Part shown: piece by piece, positions 12,001 through 22,184 of the stretch | How positions within the stretch are numbered: the stretch's first letter is position 1 | Layout: the number at the start of each line of letters is the position of its first letter | Source of the DNA: Paraphysomonas bandaiensis | Lineage: Eukaryota > Chrysophyceae | NCBI GenBank assembly: GCA_965644295.1 | Contig: CBFFRP010000283.1 | Span: forward strand, 17,799-81,798 | DNA: 64,000 bases | Direction of reading: 5' to 3' | The notes under the pieces: generated by a model | Database searches by the model: none | The model's input: the letters and a program-made list of their open reading frames with translations, nothing else | Told to the model about the DNA's origin: nothing | Translations under genes and position numbers: made by a program

Positions 12001-12947
12001 AAGACGCTCCAGAAGTGTGTACGAGGCAACACACACTTTCCCGAACACCCGATCTCCAGCTTTACGTACTACACATACATCTTTAGGCAATAGCCAGCCC
12101 GCACTGTATGCAGCTATCTCGGACTCCCAGTGCTTCAGAATAGATGGAGGGGTCAGAACTAGTGCTGGTAAATGAGCTCTATACTGCTGCATCACCGCTA
12201 ATGCCTCAAGTGTCTTTCCACAACCCTATGCACAACATTCGATTATAATACCATGGAAACCGCAAGCACTCACCATTTCATCTCCAATCATCGCCCTACC
12301 CCCTCGTCGGATGACGAATTCCAGACACTCCATTTGAAAAGATAAAAGGGTGTCAGCAATGCTACCAAGAAGATCTACGTCTGGTACCGTCGTAGGAAGC
12401 GATGCAACAAACTTTTTAATTCCGCGTACCAAGAATTTAGGTAATTCTGACACAACAATTCGAGAAGAAAATTGGCTGGAAAGAAGCGTCGATACAATTT
12501 GGTCATACATTGCAAAATCAAAGCTCCACATCCTTAAAGATTCGGTGTATTTCCTGTGCTCTTGTGGTATGGTTTGAAAGAAAGCTACTAACTCTGGATC
12601 AACAGGACATTGGACATTGAACCATACTCTAAACGGAGGACCTGAAATACCTCAAGTCAATAGAAATTCCACAAAACAAACAGAAATATATAACCTTCTT
12701 CAAACTCGCCACATATCATCTTAGCTGTTATCTTCCCCACCCCGGCTGTTCCCTGAGGACCTGAACTCGACTTGATGCGCTGATATCTGGAAGTCGGTAC
12801 GCCGCCGCGTATGGAGTCTTCCACCCAGCAAAAGAACCCACACATGGAAGCTGCACAGGAGTAAAATTGACGACCAAAATTTGGGCTATTCGATTTGGCC
12901 ACAGTGCGGATAACCACTGGTTCAGGAGGGCTGCAAGAACAGTTCAT
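9097..12947 (-). CDS. SMARCAL1-like annealing helicase with zf-GRF finger
   Basis: Seven exons: 12947-12695, 12641-12274, 12225-10720, 10639-10509, 10453-10385, 10322-10276, 10229-9097. They join in one frame of 1,168 residues. Order: a zf-GRF finger (residues 4-45, [18 protein letters not shown]); a HARP-like domain (about 86-160) that defines the SMARCAL1 group; SNF2 core with GDEMGCGKT (about 204-212) and ADESH (298-302); an acidic, basic-patched linker; and helicase C with [11 protein letters not shown]. The core is followed by a PIP-box-like QKTIDSFM (819-826). A low-complexity tail then holds [20 protein letters not shown] (from 1015), which resembles the RPA32-binding helix of SMARCAL1 and XPA. 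The family rewinds RPA-coated DNA and reverses stalled forks in the nucleus. Fusion to a GRF finger is unusual. Confidence 0.88.
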
Positions 12948-13409
12948 ATCACCACTGGACGGGTGTGAAGTGGACTACAATGAAGGGGATTCGTATATGT
13001 ACATATAACTCCGCGATATTATACAGTTCTTATCTACACAATGTCTCCTTATGTCTCCTAATGAACATCTCTATATGTGATATATATATCAATAATTAGC
13101 ACTGGATCTGACCATTTGCTCATTGGGACAGTATACTATGGTTATACCGCATATTCAATGACCTGTAGAAGAAGTTAGAAGTGATTCGAAATATTATCCA
13201 ATGATATATGTATATTTTTTATTGATTGGTCATAATGTGCAATGTCGAGAGTTTTATAGTATATTTTTAGAGGCCGAAATGATGTCTCATTGTGGTGTCA
13301 TCTATAGGCACCTGTCGATCACATAAATGTTTTGGTAACCGTTCACATCGCGCTGCATATGTTTACTCTTTATGTCCTGCACTCGCTGCTATACGCCTGA
13401 TCCTATAAG
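12948..13409. promoter_or_regulatory. Divergent intergenic region
   Basis: About 460 bp between the start codons of the annealing helicase (-) and the sulfatase (+), so it should hold both promoters. It is AT-rich, with no repeat and no motif I can name. Confidence 0.4.
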
Positions 13410-14822
13410 ATGATCATCTTGCAGCTGAACGTATGCGTTCCCATACTATTAACACTCTCACTAGCAGCTGCATTGAGGCCTAACATTATTATTATCCTAG
13501 TCGATGATGCTGGATATGATGATATCAATGGAACTCATAGCCCCACCCCTCATATTAATTCGATAGGAAATAATGGCGTTATTTTTTCTAATGCTTATGT
13601 CACTGCCCCACAATGCAGTCCGTCGCGACTGGCGCTTCTCACTGGTCGTTATCAACAGCACTTTGGCCATGAAACTAACCTTGAGTTTCTTGTTGGAATG
13701 TCAAATGAAAGCACCAAGATTATTCCGCAGTTTTTGCCCCATGACTACGCAACCGCCATGATAGGGAAATGGAATCTAGGCGATATACCTAATGCGCCGG
13801 GGAAGCATGGTTTCAATGAAACATTTCTTTATCGACATTGCGATGAAGCTTTTGCTCGGAATGAATCATTAATGATTGGCGATATTCCTGTTCGTGGACG
13901 GGAATTCAGTACTAGCCTAATGTTTTCCCGCGCTGAGCAGTTCATAGAACGACAGGTTTCTCGCACTGTACCATTCTTCTTGTATTTAGCTCCAATGTCT
14001 CCACACGTGCCCCATGTGTACCCACCCTGGTATGCCTCTGTGTTCGAGGCACAGGATCCGTCTCTTCCTCTTCCCCGTCGGCGGGTTCTTACAATGATGA
14101 GAGAGATAGACGATGGGATTGGGAGAATCTTAAAGAGTTTGAAGGACCAAGGGGTTTTCCATGACACGATGATTGTATTTGTTAATGATAACGGTGCCCC
14201 GCACTTAGGAGGTGGGTCAACTACTACTTCCCCTAATCGACCGTTCAGGGGTTTCAAAGGCGATACCTTGGAAGGTGGGGTGCGTGTCCGGATGCACGTA
14301 CAGTGGACCAAGGAAATATTAAAAGGCCAAGTTGTAAACGACCCGGTGAGCTCACTTGATATACTTCCTACTATTGTAGATATTACCCGTTCAAAGCAAT
14401 CTGCTCTCAGTGTGCGTGATGGTAAGAGCTGGATAGAATACATCCGTGCTTTCCAGAGGGTTCCCGTGAAGTCACACTGGGACCGAACACTCTTTTGGAG
14501 GTTCCACATGGAGTGTCGGGAGGAAAAGCGGGCAGTGAGAGAGGGCGATTGGAAATGGGTCTGGTATGACCAACAGCAAAGTGACCAGCAACTGTATAAT
14601 ATTACTGCGGACGTAAGTGAGTCCCGAAATTTGGCTGCTATGTACCCGGATATTGTCGCAGAAATGAGAACGAAGTACGAGAGGTGGCAAGCTCAGTTTC
14701 CTCCTATTCCACGGAAGCCCAAGTCACAAATAGAGTGTCAGCAGCAGCACAAACATCATATTCACCATGTAACCGTTGCCACACATAACAGGTTTCACAC
14801 TACAATGCAGAAGGGTAGTTAG
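13410..14822 (+). CDS. Secreted or lysosomal sulfatase
   Basis: Intronless, 470 residues. A hydrophobic signal peptide occupies residues 1-21. Alkaline-phosphatase-fold sulfatase core: metal pair D32-D33 in LVDDAGYDD, and the signature C69-S-P-S-R73, where Cys is converted to formylglycine. Further active-site residues are K120, H199 in SPHVPH, D260-N261 in VNDNGAP and K284 in FRGFKGD. The usual GKWHLG box reads GKWNLG, so the second catalytic-site histidine is Asn122. Family members cleave sulfate esters from glycans or lipids; the substrate is not predictable. Several N-glycosylation sequons fit secretion. The C-terminal 35 residues are His/Gln-rich. It is slightly shorter than animal arylsulfatases but not truncated. 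Confidence 0.9.
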   Translation: MIILQLNVCVPILLTLSLAAALRPNIIIILVDDAGYDDINGTHSPTPHINSIGNNGVIFSNAYVTAPQCSPSRLALLTGRYQQHFGHETNLEFLVGMSNESTKIIPQFLPHDYATAMIGKWNLGDIPNAPGKHGFNETFLYRHCDEAFARNESLMIGDIPVRGREFSTSLMFSRAEQFIERQVSRTVPFFLYLAPMSPHVPHVYPPWYASVFEAQDPSLPLPRRRVLTMMREIDDGIGRILKSLKDQGVFHDTMIVFVNDNGAPHLGGGSTTTSPNRPFRGFKGDTLEGGVRVRMHVQWTKEILKGQVVNDPVSSLDILPTIVDITRSKQSALSVRDGKSWIEYIRAFQRVPVKSHWDRTLFWRFHMECREEKRAVREGDWKWVWYDQQQSDQQLYNITADVSESRNLAAMYPDIVAEMRTKYERWQAQFPPIPRKPKSQIECQQQHKHHIHHVTVATHNRFHTTMQKGS

Positions 14823-16070
14823 TTAGACCAGCAGCCATGACTTTGAATATTGTATATATTTTTATCACTTTTAGAAAATATATTTATGGACTTTGTTGAG
14901 TACATATCATTGTATTCGTATCGGAGATGTTTTGCTTGCGATTTAATAGTACAATACCTTCCATCTATGTATTTGTGTGGTATTTCTTAATAGTATGCAA
15001 TAGTTCCTGCCACCTACAAATCCGTAACCGTGTTAAATTATACTTGGTTTATAATGGTTGGTTACAGCATATTAAACTGCACACGGCAACAGAGTCTGGA
15101 AAACGACAGCTGTACAAGACCAACAAACAAGTATGATCAAGTAAGAATCCGAGAACCAAAAATAACATTTTGAATATTACCCCAAAGTAATAAAACATAA
15201 ATAGTGTGGTACTTCTTTCATTTACTACAAATAAAACGCTAGATCAAGCGATAAAAGAGACGTGGCCACGAACTAAATTCTTTCCTCTGTGAAGCTGAAA
15301 TCAAAGTTTACGTATCTGTACACGATAACCAATAAATGATAAATGGATCTACGATATACCCTGCCTAGGAGATGAAATTATTCGGTTCGTCGAAATTATG
15401 CAATCGCTGGACTGGTAAATAGCCATTAAGGCGCCAAGTGAAAGACTCTCTGGTATGTGTCACACGTATACCCAATATCTGTTACACAACTTTCAAACTA
15501 GATATCTCGCTTGGTTTTCCCGAGTTCAGAGCTGTTTGCAGTGATAGGTGTTGTAGTATATTGCCTGGATAGTCAGAAGTGTATCATGTACCACATAGAA
15601 GGATATATAGATGATAACGAGAGAGTCAGGATGATTCTGAGTGTGTGAATAATTCCTCGGATTGCATTTTCACTCTCGGAAACAATGCTATAACCATTGA
15701 GAGTGAAGGAATAATTAAATATCTGGTCGCCTTCAGGAGATCTGCATGGATGTGTAGCATGTTCTGTACTCCATACTCCCTCTGCCTGCTATACGCTATA
15801 GAGCAGACGAGTACATATGACACCAAGTGGTATACATTGGAATACAGCTCGTCCTACATTCATATCTAGCGTATCGTTACATCGCTCAGTTGTATACACT
15901 GATAGATAGAGTTCAGTATGTAAACTGCAGCTGCAGGAGCCCCTCAACTTGAAAGAAAGTGAAGAAGTTGTCATAGGTATGTAGATATCTAGACATCATA
16001 CGGTGATAAGCTTACAGTAGAGTCTGTCTGAACAATATCTCATTAATATATTTACATAGACGATAGAGGA
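14823..16070. other. Intergenic, no gene seen
   Basis: About 1.25 kb between two plus-strand genes. Opposed short ORFs near 15626-15974 are shadows of each other and carry no domain. It should contain the sulfatase 3' UTR and the promoter of the next gene. Confidence 0.5.
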
Positions 16071-18067
16071 ATGGGTGGGGGGGTATCTCAACCTCAAGGT
16101 GATGATATAGACAAAGAAGTGGTTGAGATTGGGATCAAAGGGCTTCCTGAGGCGATAGAGCAGGCTATATTTGTCCATGAGAGGTATCCAGTTATAATCG
16201 ACCCCACAGGGAAAGCACGGATGTTTTTGAAGTACCAGCTTGGTTCCTATATACGTCATAAGGAATTCTCTCAGACGAATTTGAATCGATCATTAGCAGG
16301 AGCGTTACTTCATGGCAAGACTTTAACTGTCGCATTTGAGGACTTGAATGGAATATCATACGAGTTTTTTGAGCCAGGATATTTTCCTAAAGAGGTTTTA
16401 AATCGTGCTGAGCTTTACAAAGATGGTGTGTGGCAGACGATATTCAAGCCGGAAGAAGGGGATCCCTGCATTGAAGATATTACACCATCTCCAGAGTTTG
16501 TCTTTGTTTTATGCACTGCTTCTGATTTTGTTCCGGCGGAACTATTCGAGTATATGAGAGTTATCAAAGTTGTAGATCAAGACAATAAAAGCGACGATCA
16601 AGCTGACAATGAACTGGAACAAATCGCTGGTCTGTATGGTGCGACGGAAGTAATTAGGTGATATTTTACTATGGGACGTGGTTCGTTTAGAATAATGTTT
16701 TTTCTATTATATATAGAAATAGCACCGCAGTGGTGGAAGCAGGATTCGATGGTGACATCGAAGAATTGAGCTCACTAGTCGAGAAGGGTTATCACATTGA
16801 GTCTCGAGATGGTCGGAAGCACACAGCCCTATCTGAAGCCGCTTGTCAGGGCCACATTCCTATGATACAGCATCTCATTTCACAAGGTGCTGACCCGAAT
16901 ACTGCCAATGACACCGGACGCACACCGGTGTGGCGGTCCTGCTTTAATGGCCACATGGAGGCCGTCAAGGTGCTATTAGAGGCTGGAGGAGACCCAGACT
17001 GCCGCGATAATACATCAATGGAGACTGCTTATGATGTTGCAAAGACAGATGAGATTCGTGAGCTCATTGTAAGTAGTATACACTGACAATTATATTTTGA
17101 CTGTGTGGACTCAGGGCGGCTGGGATAGGAGTATCACAGAAAAACTCAAGGAAAAGCGCCGACAAGAAATACAGGCCAGTGCCGAAGCTCGTATTCGCAC
17201 GTCAGCGGAGAGAGAAGAATTAGCAAGACAGAAGCTCCGATGTGAGGCAGTTGAGCTAGCAACCGCTAAAGATCTTCCTGGTCTCAAAGAATTCTTCAAT
17301 ACGATAGTAAGCGAGGCAGAGCAGACATCCACGAAACCCAGGTAAATAGACCACGTGGTGCGTTGTATGCTATAGCTTATAGTGTGTAGGTTGACAGTAG
17401 AATGTCGGAATAACACTGGTCAATCACTTCTCTCCATTGCGACTCAAAACAATGACGTGCCTATGGTCGAGTTCCTGCTGACCCATTGGAAGACTTGCGA
17501 TATGGATCGGTGGGATTTGTCGGAGGGGGAGATGAGTGTCGAAGCGAAGGTGTACAAGACCAACCCGAATTCAAGAGATCTCAAGGGGTGGAGCTGCGCG
17601 TGCATAGCAGTATTTCACGACTCACGAGCAGCATTGGCTCTCTTATTGGAACATGGGGCTGACCCTAACCTCCGCTCTTCCTATAACAAGAACGCATGGG
17701 ACCTTGCCAAGGTACGACGCTGTATATCAGAACGAATGTATCGTAAATTTCATGGAAATAGGACGAACTGGATGCAGCAGAAAAAGTAGTTCGCAGTCGG
17801 AAGGAAATTAGGCAGGTGCTAATAGACCACGATAACTCTTCAGCTACTTTATTCGGGAGGAGCTCATCCCAACAAGCAAAAGAATGTAACATGTACAAAG
17901 ACCTAGGGGAAGATGGCAGCCCTATTGTGATGCAGCAAGAAATGGAGAAAGAGATGCAAGGCTCTACAAGTAAGCCTGCCTCAAATAAAGGAAAAGGAAA
18001 ACCTACTAAGAAAGACGGGAAAAAAGAGTCTTCTGTTAGTAAAAAGAAGAAGGGTGGGAAGAAATAG
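16071..18067 (+). CDS. Dynein-AAA5-like and ankyrin-repeat protein (IQANK1-like)
   Basis: Five exons (16071-16657, 16717-17068, 17115-17341, 17390-17711, 17762-18067) join to 597 residues. The N-terminus MGGGVS fits N-myristoylation. Residues about 30-180 resemble the dynein heavy-chain AAA5 region: ERYPVIIDPTGKARMFLKY, then a strand pattern and FVFVLCTASDF. Ankyrin repeats follow in exon 2 (GADPNTANDTGRTP, GGDPDCRDN), then a charged coiled-coil linker in exon 3 and more ankyrin repeats in exon 4 (HGADPNLRS). The last 40 residues are very Lys-rich. Ankyrin plus dynein-like modules occur together in IQANK1, a little-studied ciliary-type protein. I do not see an IQ motif. The function is inferred only from these parts. 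Confidence 0.75.
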
Positions 18068-18564
18068 TTTAATAGTGTTTCATGTGTGTTCTACTACAAT
18101 ATTTTGAAGTGAAGTCCTCTGAGCTGTGTTTAGTTCTGCTGTTTGATACGTATTGTGCGATTGAAGAGAGTTAACAGTGTGGAATAGGTGTGACGAGAAC
18201 ATTGTAGAAAAGGGTGAATTTAGTTACGAAGGAAGTAAATTCAGTTACTGATGTATGTCTAATGTTTACGTATTACGATATTTATGCATGTGCTGTTGAC
18301 TCAAGATCATATGATAAACATATGTGACGGAAAGATTTTCTCCAGATATTACATGAATATTATGTGCAGTGTTTAGACCAATGTTTTCAATACTTTCATG
18401 TATATGGATATCTTAGAATTTAGCGTTGTGTGCAATAAAGCAAGTTAAATGTTGATATTAATTTTTTATAGTACAAAACCAACTGCCATGACATGACATG
18501 CTCCAAAGCAATGCATCTGAGAGGGCGTGCTGCAAGTTGTATGAAGTGAAATCATTCAGCTCAG
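18068..18564. other. 3' flank, possible polyadenylation signal
   Basis: Non-coding. AATAAA at 18434-18439 lies about 370 bp after the ankyrin-gene stop and could be its polyadenylation signal, though the distance is long for this compact genome. Confidence 0.3.
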
Positions 18565-19600
18565 CCTTGGTCGAAATAGAGCCAAAACAATATGTGGCCT
18601 TGATCCCGACAAGACTACATGCACCGATTGTAGCTACCTGCTAGATTCTCTAAAACATAATAATATGTTCCTTGACTGCACCCGTGATTCTGTCACTCTA
18701 ATACGAGATTCGGCCTTTTAGATGCACTAAGAAAGGCGTGAAGAATCCTTACGACGCGAGACACTGCCGCCTTGGATCACCCCGGTGTATGAACGATCCT
18801 CTCCAGTAAAGCGCGGGACTCATCATTCCCTCAAGTTGAAAGATTCTGGACAGACACCATAACTCAAACCTCAAACTCTACTCAAAGCTGTCTGTGGCTC
18901 ACAAATTCACTGCAGTCTGACCTCGTTTGCAGCGGCCAAACAGATGCTTCAAGGTCGCAGTTAACGCAACGCTGCTTTTTTACTTGAGGGTTCCACACAG
19001 ACTTCCTCCCAGAGGACGTAGTAATCAGTGACTCAGGCAAAGATATCCGCCATCTACAATTCGACTTCCAACTATCGCCACACAACCACACTTCGGACCC
19101 GATGGTGCCTCAGCAGAGAATCACAGCTGGGCGAAGGAACACATCCCAGCTCTATTTACATGACACGTCCAATAATGTATATACTGCAGTCAGCGGTGCC
19201 CCGAGACTCTACATTGCACCATCCATCACTCCCTCGGAACACTATCCTCTCATCTACATAACGCTGACCCTCCCTTAAGCTTCGTGGAACCTTACCCAAA
19301 GGGCGCCCCCCTGATCAACCGCACGTTGACACCGAAGGACTATACGTCCGTGGGCAGCTCCCACACATACTCAAGAGCGAAAGTGGTTGCACCTTAGTGC
19401 TTGCGGTGACGCACAAACAGCTTTCGTAGCGTTACATTATTAATAGGGGATGAGAATTTGTACTTGTTAGTTGCAGGTAGACGCCTATCTAGCCTGACTA
19501 GTTTTCATCTAGCTTCTTATCTAGTGCAGATTCTTGACGTCTATTGCCGCTAATAATACGACTAGAATAAAGACTGTTCAGGTAGCATTTTATATTTGTT
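18565..19600 (+). pseudogene. LINE fossil, C-terminal part and 3' tail
   Basis: Decayed plus-strand copy of the LINE family at 4161-8631. Interrupted frames can be matched to the Cys-containing region: GGTCGAAATAGAGCCAAAAC near 18571 corresponds to GRNRAK, with SLKH and LDCT-like stretches following. Many stops and indels are present. From about 19380 it carries the shared tail (GCGAAAGTGGTTGCACC, GCTTGCGGTGACGCACAAAC) and ends near 19570-19600 with TTGCCGCTAATAATA. Confidence 0.75.
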
Positions 19601-19866
19601 AGTAAGCTGACGCAGACTTCTACGTCATGCATGATATGTATACACCAGTGCAGGGGCGCCCATAGACTCTACTCTGCGTTTATATGTCTAATCTGAATTT
19701 ATAAAACCTGGAAAATATCTTCTACCAGCTCTTCAAAACTGACATTTATGGGCACTATAATGTAGCAAACACTTGTCGATTACAACATTCGTCTGCATTC
19801 ATTAACAACACGACACACCGCAAAAGCCTGAACTACAACTAGAACTCTGTCGCTGCCTCTTAGAAT

Positions 19867-21678
19867 CTAAGCACCTCCACGTCCCTTAAACTTGTTAACA
19901 CCTTTTCTCATCCCTCTACCCATCATTCCAGCCATACCCCCGCCACCCATGGCTTCGGATACCATGTTCTTTCCTCTACCCCCTCCACCAGGACCTAACC
20001 CTACGCCTTGCGATGGGGCGCCCGGCTTCTCGCTTTGTGGATTTCGAACGGTCTCATCTATTCCCAGTATACAGCACGCAGCCTCGGTTGCGGCAGCAAT
20101 TGAATTGAGCTTGTTGGAAGCGGGCTCCCACACTCCCACTTCCAGTGTATTGCAAATGCCTTCATTGAGCACATCCACTCCCATCCATACTCCTGAACCA
20201 TCAACACCAGTGGCATGCTCTTTGCGTAAAAGATTGAGAACATCAGTACTATCAATACCAGCGTTGTCTGCAAGCTGTCGTGGGATCACCTCCAGGGCAC
20301 GGGCAAAAGAAGTCACAACCAGCTGCTGTTTGCCCACAATTGTCCTTGCATGCTCCCGCAGCACCTTTGAGAGTTCTAGCTCTATCGCTCCACCACCTGC
20401 AACGATGGATCGGCTGGCCAGAGTGCGCTTGACAATCATGATGGCATCGTGTACAGAGCGTTCAGTTTCCTCGAGGAACTGTTCACCTCCCCCACGCAAC
20501 ACAATGGTGGCGGTTTTTGCCTTCAGACATCCTTTGAAAAAGTTGTACCTCTCATCACCGAGACCTTTCTCCTCAAAGAGAGCACACTCGCCAAGGACAT
20601 CGCCTGTGAGCCCATTTACAGAGGTTTGTACAGCAGCGCCAGTGGCCTTGGAGACTCTATCAAGGTCATCCGTTGCCACTCTTCCTGCACAAAATATTCC
20701 CCTATCGGCGAAGTACTGTGTAGCAAGATCACCGATTGGTAAGCGAGAGAGAACCACATTGGCGCCACACTTTACGCAGTTATCAAGCTTCTCATAAATA
20801 ATATTCCACTCAGCATCCACAATAGACTGGTACTGGTCGGGGTCAGTGATGCGTACCTCAGCATTTTCTTTCTCGCTCTTTAGTTCCAGCTCTACATTTA
20901 GCAAAAGAATCTTCGGTTTGTTTAAGTGCTTCGGCTGTTGTTCAAACCCCGCATAAGCAAATGTTTTCTTAAAGGCCACACCATCGATGAGCTGGGAGTC
21001 CGTTACAGATCCACCAGTAATTTTCTTAATCCCTATGAGCTTGATGTCGCAAAACTGCTGATCAAGAGACATTACCGCATCTACAATCATTGGGGAAAAT
21101 ATGTGTTTCTGTCTGGCAATAAGTTTAGAATTTAAGGCAGTACCAGCACACTTCTCCAGTAATGCGCGGAACTCTTCACCCTCGCGCTTAATCGCTAACT
21201 TCTCTATAGTCTTGCATGCAAGGAGGGAGGCCTCGCGCAGCCCGCGAATAACAATACGGGGATGTAAGCCATCCTCAATGAAGTCCTTGACTTCCTTCAA
21301 TATCTCTGCTGCAAGAAGCACCACAGAGGTTGTTCCATCTCCTACCTCAGCATCCTACTCAATGCACAATATATTAACACAGAATAAACGAACACCCTGA
21401 ACAGTGCCTCTGACCTGTGCCATGCTGATATCCACAAGCGTCTTAGCGGCCGGATGAACGATATCCAGCAATTTCATTATAGTTGCACCATCATTGGATA
21501 TTGTAGTTTTCTGACCATTACTCATCAGTTTATCCATCCCTCTTGGTCCCAGTGTTGTGCGTACAGTCTCTGCCACAGCCATACAAGAATTAATATTTGA
21601 CACAATTTGAGACTTTCCCTGACTGGTGTCAGTTCCCTCTCTCAACAGGATTATCTGGGGTTGAAAAGCCGTATTCAT
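19867..21678 (-). CDS. CCT7: T-complex protein 1 subunit eta (CCT7)
   Basis: Two exons (21678-21415 and 21354-19867, a 60-nt intron) give 583 residues. It is a subunit of the cytosolic TRiC/CCT ring that folds actin, tubulin and WD40 proteins. Group II chaperonin motifs are visible: [22 protein letters not shown], and [13 protein letters not shown] directly after the splice junction. [14 protein letters not shown]-type apical and equatorial elements follow ([17 protein letters not shown]). The N-terminus ([18 protein letters not shown]) and the [12 protein letters not shown] segment are typical of the eta subunit. The tail is longer than usual, rich in Gly, Met and Arg, ending in KFKGRGGA. 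The antisense frame over this gene is a composition artefact. Confidence 0.95.
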
Positions 21679-22184
21679 GATGGTATCAAATCACTATATC
21701 AGCCTCTCTAGTGTATAATTCGATTTAAAATGCATGTCTGATGTGCACCTCATAATTCCTCAGTGCCGAATAGGGTGAAAGATGGAATACTGTATGTATA
21801 CAGTTCAAATACGTTTCTGGACATGAATAAGATAGAAGATGGGTGTACAGTTGCTGTGTGTACACTCCTTGTAGAGACATTTTCAGTATATTGAAAAAAT
21901 TTCAGTCTTCAGTTTTCCGTTTCATTTCTATAGGCTGGTATGAGTTGCAGTGTGTCGTATATAGCAATGGAATGATATTTAAGCTGGTAATGTTTGTATC
22001 ACATCATGATGAATTGCTTGAGTAAATAGTCTATACCTCACCAACCTCCAGATTTGAGTATTTTATTGTCGTTAATTAGATATCGTTATTGTCATAATGT
22101 CTTGTGTTACAAATGCATTAATGTATTGTTACATCAGTGACTGAAAGTTGAGTATATTCATCCATATCTCCCCATTCATAAAAT
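21679..22184. promoter_or_regulatory. Divergent intergenic region
   Basis: About 500 bp between CCT-eta (-) and the IQ/WW giant (+). It should hold both promoters. No microsatellite or recognisable element is present. Confidence 0.4.

Noticed and set aside
19892-20797. 301-codon plus-strand ORF
   Set aside because: Exactly antisense to the CCT-eta coding exon; Ser/Pro/Arg-rich composition is a reverse-complement effect.
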